Of a DNA stretch of 62,250 bases, positions 15,592 through 24,205 are shown piece after piece. The translations under genes were made by a program, and so were the position numbers. Position 1 is the first letter of the stretch. Every line of letters starts with the position of its first letter. Under the pieces are notes generated by a model. It searched no databases. It had not been told where the DNA came from and was given only the letters and a program-made list of their open reading frames with translations. This DNA is from JBFKMV01 sp041629655 (GTDB taxonomy: Bacteria; Acidobacteriota; Polarisedimenticolia; Polarisedimenticolales; Polarisedimenticolaceae): contig JBFKMV010000004.1 in assembly GCA_041629655.1 (NCBI GenBank), positions 1 through 62,250 of the forward strand. Reading direction: 5' to 3'.

Positions 15592-18078
15592 TTATCTCCA
15601 GGAGAACACCAGGTAGCCCAGCGCCCGGCGTCCCAGCAGGTCGCCGCCGAAGGCCTCCCAGTGCTCCTCGTCCAGCACGTTGGCCACGTTGGCGCCGACG
15701 CCCCAGCTCTCGTTGAGCCGGTGGTTGACGACGAGATCGGCGGTGACGTACGACTCGACGATCCCGTTGAACGGACCGACCGACCAGCGGAACTCGTCGA
15801 CCCAGCGTCCGCTGAGCGCCACGTCGGTCTTGGCGTTCTTCCACGCCACGCCGGCGCCGGCCTTGTACTCGGGCGTGTTGGGCAGCAGCAGGCCGGCGAA
15901 TCCCGCAAGTTGCTGCACCACATCGAAGTCGAACCACGAGGCGTTCACGAACCAGCTCCAGTTGTCGTCGACGTACTGGTTGACGCCGATGTCCACGCCC
16001 TGGGTGTCGACGTCGCCGAAGTTGGTGTAGGTGACCGCGATCGTGTTGCCGAGCAGCATGTCGGTCGAGAGGTCCGGCACGCTGAACCGCACCGCCTGGG
16101 CCACGGTCGTCCCCGGCGGGAAGCCCAGCAACGGGTTGACCGCGGTGTTCTCGGCGTCGGGCGGTCCGATCCACGGGGTCAGGGTGGGGTTGATCCGCCC
16201 CAGCGCCGTCTGGCCGGCGGGCAGCAGGTCGGTGATGAAGTTCTTGTTCTCGCTCTGGTAGTAATCGACGGTCAGGAACGTCTTCCCGCCGATGATCCCG
16301 GTGTAGCCGAGCTCGATCGTCGTGGTCTCCTCGAGGTCGAGCTGGGGGTTGCCGAACGCGAACACGGGGGTCACGCCGAGGCCGCAGGCCACGCCGGAGG
16401 AGTTGCAGATGCCGACCTCGACCTGCTGCAGGTTGACCGGCGCCGCAGCCGGCGCGCGCAGGAAGAACTCGGAGTAGTTGGCGAGCTGGAACGCCTCGTT
16501 GTAGGTCAGCCGCAGGGTGTGGTTGGGGTTCAGCGTGAACACCACCGAGCCCTTGGGGGAGAACTGCGTGTCGTGGAGCGAGCTGTCGTCGACCCGCGCC
16601 GCGAACAGCAGCTTGACCAGGTCGCTGACCCTGAAATCGAGCTGGCCGAACACCGCCTGCTTGTCGCTGTCGATCGGCCTCAGCACCAGGGTCTGCAGCC
16701 CGGTCGCCGGATCGCGGGTGTCGATCTCCTCCTCGCCGTAGGCCGCCCCGGCCACGACGCGGACCCGGTCCTCGGCGAACGACCAGTTGGTCTGGATCTC
16801 GAGCACCGTGTTGCTGGTGTCCAGGGCCACGTTGGCGCCCGAGGCCAGCGCGCGCTGCTTGGGCGCGTCGCGGCTGGTGTAGTACGCCAGCACGTTCCAG
16901 TGCCGCGTGTTGAGGTTGATGCGGGCCCAGGGTCGCTCGACCTCCACGAGCTGCACGCGGCCGATGCCGGTCTGGAACGCCGGTCCCTCGATCTCCGCGG
17001 TCCCGCCCTCGAAGGTCAGCAGCGTGTCGCCGGCGAAGTACTTGTCGAAGCGCACCGAGCCGAACACGATCTGGTTGTCGTCCTCCAGCGCCAGCGGCGC
17101 TGCCTCCAGCGGCAGGCAGTCGCTGGAGCCGGGCGGCGTCGGAAACGGGCAGGGCACCGAGTACTCGACCGGGTTGGGCTGCATGAAGAACCGCGAGCGG
17201 GTGAAGTCGCCGCCGTCGCGCAGCCCGGCCGTGACCTTCCAGTACCAGTCGTTGCCGAACCCCCCGGCGTGGCGCACGTCGGCGTTGATCGTCGACAGCT
17301 CGCCGCCGGCCAGCCGCAGCTGGCCGCCCTCGCTGAAGCGCGGCGCCTTGGTGGTCATGTTCAGCACGCCGCTCGAGGCGTTGGCGCCGTACAGCGCCGC
17401 GCTCGGCCCGCGCACGAACTCGACGCTGGCCAGGTCGTCGAGCGGGAACGAGACCGCCGCCCACTCCTGCGCGCCGAGGAACGGGACCGACGGGTTGCGG
17501 CCGTCGATCAGCGTGGCCACGCGCCGGTTGAGCGAGCTGTTGAAGCCGCGCGTGTTGAAGTTGTAGTCGTAGACGCCGCTCTGGGTCACCTCGGCGCCGG
17601 GCGTGAACTCGAGCAGCTTGGGCACCTGCCCGTGCGACGCCTCGCGCTCGATCTGGGCCTCGCTGACCGACGTCACGGCGGCGGGCGCCTCGACGATCCG
17701 CTCGGTGCGTCGCGAGGCCGAGAACACCGTCACCGTCTCGGCGAAGCTGATGTCCCAGTCCACCGCCTGGTCGGCGCGCGCGGCCTTGGCCGCCTCGACG
17801 ACGACCCCGGCCTGCTCGACCTTGCGGTTGCCCAGCGTGAACGTCAGCGTCTGCGTGCCGGGCGGGACCGCGCGCAGCGTGAACCGTCCCTGGTCGTCGG
17901 TCAGCGTCCAGATCTGGGTCCCCGCCACCTCGACGGTCACGCCGCCCACCCCCTGGCCCGCCGCCTGGGTGACCCGGCCTTCGATTCGGCCGGTTTCCTG
18001 GGCGAAGACCGACGGGCCCCCCAGCAGCAACGCCAGCAGCAACGCGAACAATGGGATTCGGCCGGTCAGGTGACGCAT
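15592..18078 (-). CDS. TonB-dependent receptor with N-terminal carboxypeptidase-regulatory domain
   Basis: 828 residues from ATG 18078, with GAGGAGG upstream. Residues 1-26 are a signal peptide ending in VFAQ. Residues 29-110 are a carboxypeptidase-regulatory-like domain ('GRIEGRVTQAAGQGVGGVTVEV'-type, with 'TDDQGRFTLRAVPPGTQTL'). The plug domain follows, from about 125 to 235: 'VTVFSASRRTERIVEAPAAV', then 'VEFVRGPSAALYGANA' and 'GVLNMTTK'. The remaining ~590 residues are a 22-strand-type barrel with aromatic-rich strands. No CxxC or metal-specific motif identifies the ligand. The downstream pcs and M64 genes suggest an operon; choline or a host-type substrate is only a guess. Divergent from the regulator at 18274. 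Confidence 0.92.
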   Translation of the reverse strand: MRHLTGRIPLFALLLALLLGGPSVFAQETGRIEGRVTQAAGQGVGGVTVEVAGTQIWTLTDDQGRFTLRAVPPGTQTLTFTLGNRKVEQAGVVVEAAKAARADQAVDWDISFAETVTVFSASRRTERIVEAPAAVTSVSEAQIEREASHGQVPKLLEFTPGAEVTQSGVYDYNFNTRGFNSSLNRRVATLIDGRNPSVPFLGAQEWAAVSFPLDDLASVEFVRGPSAALYGANASSGVLNMTTKAPRFSEGGQLRLAGGELSTINADVRHAGGFGNDWYWKVTAGLRDGGDFTRSRFFMQPNPVEYSVPCPFPTPPGSSDCLPLEAAPLALEDDNQIVFGSVRFDKYFAGDTLLTFEGGTAEIEGPAFQTGIGRVQLVEVERPWARINLNTRHWNVLAYYTSRDAPKQRALASGANVALDTSNTVLEIQTNWSFAEDRVRVVAGAAYGEEEIDTRDPATGLQTLVLRPIDSDKQAVFGQLDFRVSDLVKLLFAARVDDSSLHDTQFSPKGSVVFTLNPNHTLRLTYNEAFQLANYSEFFLRAPAAAPVNLQQVEVGICNSSGVACGLGVTPVFAFGNPQLDLEETTTIELGYTGIIGGKTFLTVDYYQSENKNFITDLLPAGQTALGRINPTLTPWIGPPDAENTAVNPLLGFPPGTTVAQAVRFSVPDLSTDMLLGNTIAVTYTNFGDVDTQGVDIGVNQYVDDNWSWFVNASWFDFDVVQQLAGFAGLLLPNTPEYKAGAGVAWKNAKTDVALSGRWVDEFRWSVGPFNGIVESYVTADLVVNHRLNESWGVGANVANVLDEEHWEAFGGDLLGRRALGYLVFSWR

Positions 18079-18238
18079 GGCGACCTCCTCGGGGCTCGGG
18101 GCGGGCCCTCGCACGGTTCATAGACGAAAAGCGCCCCGAGCGTCAAGAATCCCTTGGGCGCGGTCGGAGTCGTTTTGTTGCGGGGATTCCGGGTGCGGAG
18201 CGGAGCGCCAGCCCGGCATGAGTTCAAAATTGTGTATA

Positions 18239-18252
18239 TTACGCGTTCGTAA
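18239..18252. promoter_or_regulatory. inverted repeat TTACG-N4-CGTAA, candidate operator
   Basis: TTACGCGTTCGTAA lies in the 195-bp divergent region between the TonB receptor gene and the regulator gene, immediately after a TATATT -10-like box (18235-18240) that is 39 bases before the ATG at 18274. A protein bound here would overlap the start of the regulator's transcript, so autoregulation is plausible. Confidence 0.45.
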
Positions 18253-18273
18253 ACCATGCTATTTTAGGGAACC

Positions 18274-19302
18274 ATGATCGATCGTGCCCGGTTTCGCGCG
18301 CTGCTGGAGCAGGCCGCGGGTCTCGAGGTCTCTCACTACGTGCGGCCCAAGCGGGGCGCCGCGGGAGCGGCGCTGTCCTGGCTGGTCCGCGCCGGGGCGT
18401 ACACGCTGGCCGTCCGGCAGCTCGCCGATGCCCGGGCCGCGCCGGTGTCGTTCGCGGCCGCGCGACTGCGGGCCGCGGCCGCCGGGCTGGGCCCCGCCAC
18501 CATCCCGCTGCTGCTCGTGCCGCGCATGGGTCCCGTCGGCGCGTCGATCTGCGCCGAGCGGGGCGTGGCGTACCTCGACCTCGAGGGCAACGCACGCATC
18601 GAGGCCCAGGGGCTCCGGGTCCGGGTCGAGCGCCCGCGCCCTCCGCGCCGCCCGCGGGGCCGTCCCGCCTCGCCGTTCGCCCCTCGCGCCTCGCGCGTGG
18701 CCCGCGTGCTGCTGCGCGAGCCGCAACGCGGCTGGCGCCAGAAGGAGCTCGCCGCCGCCAGCGGCCTCGGCCCGGGCTACGTCAGCCGGATCGTCCGATG
18801 CCTGGAGGAGCAGGGGCTGCTCTCGCGGAACCGCGCGGGCCTGCTCCGCCTGGCGGATCCCGTGGCGCTGTTCGATGCGTGGCGCGCGGACTACGCGTTT
18901 CGACCCGGCGCCGTGATCGAGCGCTGCGCTCCGGCTCACGAGCTGCCGGTGCTGCTGGGCGAGCTGGCCGCGACGCTCGGCCGCCTGGGTCTCCGGCACG
19001 CCGCGACGGGCCTGGCGGCGTTGTGGTGTCGCGGCGCCACCGCAACGCTGAGCTCGATCGTGCTCTACGTCTCGGAGCTGCCGCCGTCCGACCTGCCGGG
19101 CGGCCTCCCCGAGCGGCCGGCTGCGCCCAACGTCCGCCTCGCCGTGCCCCGCGATCCGGCCCTGCCGGGCGACGTCGAGACCCTGCGTGGCGTTCCCTGC
19201 CTCGACGTGTACGGGGCGCTGCTCGACGTCGAGGGGATTCCGGAAGTCGGCGCCGCCGAGGCCGCGCAGCTGAGGCGCGCGTTGCTGCCGCGACACGGTT
19301 GA
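18274..19302 (+). CDS. winged-helix regulator with nuclease-fold-like N-terminus (AbiEi-like)
   Basis: 342 residues. Residues 1-120 resemble the restriction-endonuclease-like N-terminal domain of a family of bacterial regulators: 'IPLLLVPRMGPVGASICAERGVAYLDLEGNARI', with the typical 'DLEGNAR' turn near 102-108 (the stretch spans residues 77-109). A winged helix-turn-helix follows at about 140-195: 'RVARVLLREP', 'QKELAAASGLGPGYVSRIVRCLEEQGLL'. The C-terminal 140 residues form a third domain of unknown role. The architecture resembles type IV AbiEi antitoxins and related MarR-like regulators. No AbiEii-type nucleotidyltransferase toxin is adjacent: the next gene is an ABC ATPase. It may control the divergent TonB receptor gene. 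Confidence 0.75.
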   Translation: MIDRARFRALLEQAAGLEVSHYVRPKRGAAGAALSWLVRAGAYTLAVRQLADARAAPVSFAAARLRAAAAGLGPATIPLLLVPRMGPVGASICAERGVAYLDLEGNARIEAQGLRVRVERPRPPRRPRGRPASPFAPRASRVARVLLREPQRGWRQKELAAASGLGPGYVSRIVRCLEEQGLLSRNRAGLLRLADPVALFDAWRADYAFRPGAVIERCAPAHELPVLLGELAATLGRLGLRHAATGLAALWCRGATATLSSIVLYVSELPPSDLPGGLPERPAAPNVRLAVPRDPALPGDVETLRGVPCLDVYGALLDVEGIPEVGAAEAAQLRRALLPRHG

Positions 19303-19327
19303 CAGCCTCCGGAGCGGGTCCTATAAC
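19299..19327 (+). promoter_or_regulatory. near-consensus sigma-70 promoter of the Gld-type operon
   Basis: TTGACA at 19299-19304, a 17-base spacer, and TATAAC at 19322-19327. The -35 box overlaps the stop codon of the regulator gene. The expected start of transcription is about 30 bases before the ATG at 19366. Confidence 0.85.
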
Positions 19328-19365
19328 CACGCTCGGTCCGGGCCCGGAGGCCCTCGGGAGGCGAG

Positions 19366-20307
19366 ATGATCGAAGTCGCGGAGCTGACCAAGCGCTACGG
19401 CGAAACGGAAGCCCTGAAGGGGATTTCGTTCTCGATCCGCTCCGGCGAGGTGGTCGGCCTGCTGGGGCCCAACGGCGCCGGCAAGACCACGGCGATGAAG
19501 CTGCTGGTCGGGTACCTGCTGCCCAACGGCGGCTCCGCGCGGATCGCCGGGTTCGACGTCACCGAGCATCCGCTCGAGGTGCAGCGCCGCATCGGCTACC
19601 TGCCGGAGAACGCCCCGTCGTACAGCGACATGCTGGTCCAGGAATACCTGGGGTTCATGGGCCAGATGCGGGCGATGGACGCGGCGACGCTGCGCGCGCG
19701 GCTCGGCGCGGTGACCGAGGAGTGCGGCATCGGCGACGTGCTGACCCGGCCGATCGGGCACCTCTCCAAGGGCTACCGTCAGCGCGTCGGTCTCGCCGCG
19801 GCGATCCTGCACGACCCCTCGATCCTGATCCTCGACGAGCCGACCACGGGACTCGATCCGAACCAGATCGTCGAGGTGCGCGAGCTGATCCGCCGCATGG
19901 GCCGGACCAAGACGGTGATCCTGTCCACGCACATCCTGCCCGAGGTCGAGGCGAGCTGCGGCCGCGCGGTGATCCTGATCGACGGACGGGTCCGCGCCGA
20001 CGGCGCGTTGGACGAGCTGACCCGCTCGCGGACCCAGGTCGTCACGGTCGCGGTGGAGGATCCGGTCCGGGCCCGCGAGCTGTTCGAGCGCCTGCCCGGC
20101 GTCGAGCGCGCCGAGTGGCGCGACGAGGGCGACGGCTTCCGCCAGTTCCGGCTGCGGCTGGCCGGGGACCAGGACGTCGGCGAGGCCGCGGCCGAGATCG
20201 CGAGCCGGCACGGCTGGCGGCTGCGCGAGCTGCGCCGGGACGACAAGTCGCTGGAGCAGGTGTTCCACGAGCTGACGACCGGGACCGCCGAGGAGGTCGC
20301 GGCATGA
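19366..20307 (+). CDS. ABC transporter ATPase, GldA-like
   Basis: 313 residues. Walker A GPNGAGKT at 34-41, signature LSKGYRQ at 133-139 and Walker B ILILDEPTTGLD at 153-164 are all intact. The C-terminal 100 residues ('VTVAVEDPVRARELFERLPGVE') form the extra domain seen in ABC-2-type ATPases such as GldA, CcmA and NatA. It would drive the GldF-like permease encoded next, whose start overlaps this stop (ATGA). The first gene of a four-gene operon behind a strong promoter. In Bacteroidota GldA/F/G were linked to gliding, but homologues are widespread in non-gliding bacteria, so motility should not be assumed. Confidence 0.92.
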   Translation: MIEVAELTKRYGETEALKGISFSIRSGEVVGLLGPNGAGKTTAMKLLVGYLLPNGGSARIAGFDVTEHPLEVQRRIGYLPENAPSYSDMLVQEYLGFMGQMRAMDAATLRARLGAVTEECGIGDVLTRPIGHLSKGYRQRVGLAAAILHDPSILILDEPTTGLDPNQIVEVRELIRRMGRTKTVILSTHILPEVEASCGRAVILIDGRVRADGALDELTRSRTQVVTVAVEDPVRARELFERLPGVERAEWRDEGDGFRQFRLRLAGDQDVGEAAAEIASRHGWRLRELRRDDKSLEQVFHELTTGTAEEVAA

Positions 20308-21026
20308 GCCGGGTGCGCGCCGTGGCCCGGCGGGAGTTCCGGGCCTACTTCAACTCGCCGATCGCCTACGTGTTCCTTTTGGTCTTCGCCTGCGCGGCGG
20401 CGTTCACGTTCTTCAACCTGAATGCGTTCTTCTCGCGCGGGATCGCCGACCTGCGCGGCCTGTTCGACGCCGTGCCGTTCCTGATGCTGCTGCTGGTACC
20501 CGCGTTGACGATGCGGTTGTGGGCCGAGGAGTCCAAGCAGGGCACCCTGGAGCTGCTGTTGACGCTGCCGGCGCGCGACCACGAGCTGGTGGCCGGGAAG
20601 TTCCTGGCCAGCTGGGGACTGCTCGCGGTCGGCCTGGCGTTGACGCTGGGGCTGCCCGTCACCGTCGCCGCGCTGGGCGACGTGGACTGGGGGCCGGTCG
20701 CCGGGGGCTACCTCGGGGCGTTGCTGCTCGGCGCGTCCTACCTCGCGCTGGGGCAGTTCGTCTCGGCGACGACCGAGAACCAGATCCTGGCCTTCATCGT
20801 GACCCTGGTGCTGTGCCTGGCGCTGTGGGGCGCGGGGCTGGACGCCTTCGCGGGGCTGTTTCCCGATCGCACCGCCGCGCTGCTGCGCTCGCTCGGCACC
20901 GGCAGCCGTTTCTCCAGCATCGCACGCGGGGTGATCGACGCGCGCGACGTCGTGTACTACGTGTCGCTGACCGGCTTCTTCCTCGCCGCCAGCGTGGGTG
21001 CGCTGCGGGCGCGCCGCTGGGCCTAG
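20304..21026 (+). CDS. ABC-2 permease, GldF-like
   Basis: 240 residues from ATG 20304, overlapping the ATPase gene by 4 bp, with GAGGAGG upstream. The N-terminus 'VARREFRAYFNSPIAYVFLLVF' is the classic start of this permease family, and six hydrophobic helices are visible. The motif 'LLVPALTMRLWAEESKQGTLELLLTLP' (about residues 57-83) is diagnostic of the GldF/ABC-2 group. It should form the membrane channel of the exporter with the GldA-like ATPase. The substrate is unknown. Confidence 0.9.
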   Translation: MSRVRAVARREFRAYFNSPIAYVFLLVFACAAAFTFFNLNAFFSRGIADLRGLFDAVPFLMLLLVPALTMRLWAEESKQGTLELLLTLPARDHELVAGKFLASWGLLAVGLALTLGLPVTVAALGDVDWGPVAGGYLGALLLGASYLALGQFVSATTENQILAFIVTLVLCLALWGAGLDAFAGLFPDRTAALLRSLGTGSRFSSIARGVIDARDVVYYVSLTGFFLAASVGALRARRWA

Positions 21027-21038
21027 GAGGTTACGACC

Positions 21039-23192
21039 GTGGCGGACCGTCGCAAGCTGATCACGTCGCTGGCGATCACGCTGGGCCTGTTGGCGCTGAA
21101 CCTGGTCGCGTTCAACGTGCTGCTGGCGGGGTTCGGCCGCGCGCGGGTCGACCTGACCGAGGACCGCCTGTACTCGATCAGCGAGGCCACGCGCCGCGTG
21201 CTCGATTCGCTGGACGAGGACGCCGTGATCTACGGCTACTTCTCGCGGCGCACGCATCCCAAGCTGGCGCCGCTGGTCCCGCGGCTCGAGGACCTGCTCG
21301 ACGAGTACCGCGCGCTGTCGCGGGGCCGGGTCAAGGTGGAGATCGTGGACCCCGGCGAAAACGAGACGGTGGCCCAGGAGGCCCGCGACCGTTTCGGCGT
21401 GACCAGCACGCCGTTCCGGCTGGCCTCGAAGTACGAGACCGGCATCGTCAACGCCTACTTCGCGCTGGTGGTCAAGTACGGCGACCAGTACGTGCGTTAC
21501 GGGTTCGACGATCTGATCCAGGTCGAGCCGTTGCCCGACGGCGAGATCGACGTGCGGCTGAGCAATCCGGAGTACGATCTGACCCGCGCGCTGAAGAAGG
21601 TCGTGTTCGGTTTCCGCGGCGCGACCGAGCTGTTCGAGCGCATCGAGGGTCCGGTGCGCTTCACGGCGGTGGTGACCCCGGGAACGCTGCCCGAGGTGTT
21701 CGCCGACGTCCCCGACGCCGTGCGTCAGGCCGCCGAGGAGCTGGCCGCGCGCGGCGGCGAGCGCTTCGTCTACGAGGAGCTCGACCCGACGACCGGCGAG
21801 CAGGTCGCGCTCGAGGCGCGACAGCGCTTCGGCGTGCGGCCGATGTCGCTGGGGTTCTTCGGCGATCGGGAGTTCTACCTGTACGGATTCCTCGAGGCCG
21901 GGGGCGAGCTGGAGCAGGTGATCCTGACCGCCGAGGACGTCTCGGGCGCGACGGTACGCGAGGCGATCGAGGATTCGCTCCGCCGCCGCACGCCGGGTTT
22001 CCTCAAGACCGTCGGCGTCGTGGCCCCCGACCCCTCGATCCCGCCCGAGATCATGATGCAGCTGCAGATGCAGGGCCGGATGCCGCCGCAGCCCCCGCCC
22101 GAGTTCGAGCAGGTCAAGCGGTACCTGGAGCGCGACTACCGCGTCGAGGACGTCGACCTGGGATCCGGCCCGGTGCCGACCGACGTCGACGTGCTGCTGG
22201 TGCTCAAGCCGCGCGACCTCGAGCCGCAGCAAATCTACCGGCTCGACCAGTACCTGATGCGGGGCGGCCGCGTGGTGCTCTGCGCGGGCAACTACGAGGC
22301 CGACTTCGACCAGTCGGGCCTGCGCGTCGCCCCGGTCGAGACCGGTCTTCACGATTGGCTCGCCCACCTCGGCGTGACGATTCCGGAGACGCTGGTCCTC
22401 GACGATCGCAACCAGGCGCTGCCGATCCCGGAGCTCGTCCAGACGGCGCTGGGAACGATGCGCAGCTGGCGCATGGAGCCCTACCCGTACCTGGTGGAGG
22501 TGCGTGACGACGGTCTGGCCAGCCGCGAGATCACCGCGCGGCTCGCCGCGGTGGGTCTTTACTGGGCCAGCCCGATCGAGGTCGACCCCGAGCGCACGGC
22601 CGAGCTGGGGCTCGAGGCCCGCGACCTGCTGCGGTCGTCCGATCGTTCGTGGACCGACGACGACCTGTCGCGCGTGATGTACGTCGACTACGAGGTGCCG
22701 CAGGAGGGGACCGGACCGCGCGCGCTGGCCGTGGCGCTCGAGGGGCGGTTCCGGAGCTTCTGGGCGGGCCAGCAGCCGCCTGGCGCCGGTGCGGAGGACG
22801 GGGCCGGCGAGGCCGCGCCGCCGGCCGAGGTGCCGCTCGAGGAATCGCCCGAGACGCGCCTGGTCGTGGTCGGCAACGCCGAGTTCCTGAGCGACTTCGT
22901 GGCCCAGGCGCTGGGGCGCCAGGAGGGTGGCTTCTTCGCCGAGAACCTCGCCTTCACCCAGAACGTGATCGACTGGACCAACCTGGACAGCGACATGGCG
23001 GCGATCCGCTCGCGCGCCGCCGGGGCGCGCCGGCTGGAGCGCACCGAGCGCGCGGGGCAGGTCACCGTCGAGACGGGCAACTACCTGGTCCTGGCGGTCG
23101 TGGTGCTGGCGCTGGCGGCGTGGCGGGTGTGGCGGCGGCGCGGCATCGAGCCGGTCGTCGTGGCGCGCGCGCGGCGGAGGGCCGAGACGTGA
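21039..23192 (+). CDS. GldG-like protein (ABC-type auxiliary, periplasmic)
   Basis: 717 residues from GTG 21039, with TAGGAGG upstream. A membrane helix at about 10-32 is followed by 'RVDLTEDRLYSISEATRRVLDSLDE', the typical start of the GldG/ABC-type uncharacterised domain (PF09822 group). The large middle part is extracytoplasmic, with an acidic/Pro-rich linker near residues 585-610 and a C-terminal helix at about 680-700 (NYLVLAVVVLALAAWRVWRRR), after which the chain ends basic. It would act with the GldA/GldF pair. The GTG of the next gene overlaps its stop. Confidence 0.88.
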   Translation: MADRRKLITSLAITLGLLALNLVAFNVLLAGFGRARVDLTEDRLYSISEATRRVLDSLDEDAVIYGYFSRRTHPKLAPLVPRLEDLLDEYRALSRGRVKVEIVDPGENETVAQEARDRFGVTSTPFRLASKYETGIVNAYFALVVKYGDQYVRYGFDDLIQVEPLPDGEIDVRLSNPEYDLTRALKKVVFGFRGATELFERIEGPVRFTAVVTPGTLPEVFADVPDAVRQAAEELAARGGERFVYEELDPTTGEQVALEARQRFGVRPMSLGFFGDREFYLYGFLEAGGELEQVILTAEDVSGATVREAIEDSLRRRTPGFLKTVGVVAPDPSIPPEIMMQLQMQGRMPPQPPPEFEQVKRYLERDYRVEDVDLGSGPVPTDVDVLLVLKPRDLEPQQIYRLDQYLMRGGRVVLCAGNYEADFDQSGLRVAPVETGLHDWLAHLGVTIPETLVLDDRNQALPIPELVQTALGTMRSWRMEPYPYLVEVRDDGLASREITARLAAVGLYWASPIEVDPERTAELGLEARDLLRSSDRSWTDDDLSRVMYVDYEVPQEGTGPRALAVALEGRFRSFWAGQQPPGAGAEDGAGEAAPPAEVPLEESPETRLVVVGNAEFLSDFVAQALGRQEGGFFAENLAFTQNVIDWTNLDSDMAAIRSRAAGARRLERTERAGQVTVETGNYLVLAVVVLALAAWRVWRRRGIEPVVVARARRRAET

Positions 23193-24205
23193 ACCGCCTG
23201 CAAACCGGGTTGACGGTCGCGCTGGCGGCGCAGCTCGCGCTGCTGGCCTGGATCTACCTGCCGTCCGGCCGCGCCGACGCGGCGGCGGGGACGCACGCGC
23301 TGCTGCCGGCGCTCGAGACGATCACGCCGGCCCGGATCGAGATCGACGAGCCGGCCCCGGGCGACGACGCCGCGGGGAAGTCGCTGGCGCTGCGGCGCGA
23401 CGGCGAGCGCTGGGTGCTCGAGCAGGCCGACGGGTACCCGGCGGATCCGGAGAAAGTCCGGGCGCTGCTGGACAACCTGCGCGGGCTCCGGGTCGGGCGG
23501 CCCGTGCTGTCCAGCGGGCGGTACCACGAGGCGCTCGAGGTCGCCGAGAGCAAACACCAGCGACGCCTGCGCGTCTGGGAGGACCCGGACGGCAAGCCGC
23601 GGGTGGACCTGCTGCTGGGCAGCTCGCCGAACTACCGCATCCGGCACGCGCGGCTCGCCGGCGACGACCGCGTCTACGAGCTGCGCGGGCTCGAGTACTA
23701 CGACCTGCGGCCCGACGCCGGGGCGTGGATCGAGAAGAAGCTGGTCGACGTTCCCGTGGACGACCTGGTCGCCGTCGGGCTGGAGAACGGGCACGGGCGA
23801 TTCGAGCTGGCCCGGCGCGACGGTGCATGGTCGGTGGCCGTGCCCGACGCCGGGCGCGAGCCGGACGCGGCCAAGACCGACGCCTGGGTCCGCTCGATCG
23901 CGAGCCTCTGGATCTCCGAGCCCGGCGGCCCGCTCGACCCGGCCGAGCAGGGGCTCGAGCCGCCCGCCGCGACGCTCACGCTGACCTACCGGGCGATCGC
24001 TCCGGATGCCGCCGCCGCGGAGACCGCGCCAGCGGCCGCGACCGGGACGCGCACGGTGATCGTGCGTCTCGGCCGCGAGGCCGAGGGCGGCAAGCGTTAC
24101 GCCGGCCGCGACGGCTTCGACTTCGCCGTGTTGCTCGGCGAGTTCGATGCCGAGAAGATCGAGGCTAAAAAGCTCGCCGACCTCCTCGCGTCGGACGCGT
24201 CGTAG
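23189..24205 (+). CDS. DUF4340 protein of the Gld-type operon
   Basis: 338 residues from GTG 23189 (GTGA overlap with the preceding stop). The N-terminal membrane anchor is 'GLTVALAAQLALLAWIYL'. The pattern 'ALRRDGERWVLEQADGYPADPEKVRALLDNLRGLRVGRPV' followed by 'VWEDPDGKPRVDLLLGSS' is typical of DUF4340, which regularly accompanies GldG-like genes. The repeated domain recurs around 185-330. It is likely anchored in the inner membrane with its body outside. Its last 41 bases overlap, tail to tail, the 3' end of the giant FG-GAP gene on the other strand. Confidence 0.85.
   Translation: MNRLQTGLTVALAAQLALLAWIYLPSGRADAAAGTHALLPALETITPARIEIDEPAPGDDAAGKSLALRRDGERWVLEQADGYPADPEKVRALLDNLRGLRVGRPVLSSGRYHEALEVAESKHQRRLRVWEDPDGKPRVDLLLGSSPNYRIRHARLAGDDRVYELRGLEYYDLRPDAGAWIEKKLVDVPVDDLVAVGLENGHGRFELARRDGAWSVAVPDAGREPDAAKTDAWVRSIASLWISEPGGPLDPAEQGLEPPAATLTLTYRAIAPDAAAAETAPAAATGTRTVIVRLGREAEGGKRYAGRDGFDFAVLLGEFDAEKIEAKKLADLLASDAS

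Noticed and set aside
18274..19302. Complete type IV toxin-antitoxin system
   Set aside because: No AbiEii-type toxin is adjacent; the following gene is a complete ABC ATPase with its own promoter.
24165..24205. Sequencing error as the cause of the tail-to-tail overlap
   Set aside because: Both frames end in a sensible tail and neither shows a shift in codon pattern, so a true overlap is more likely; RNA data would settle it.
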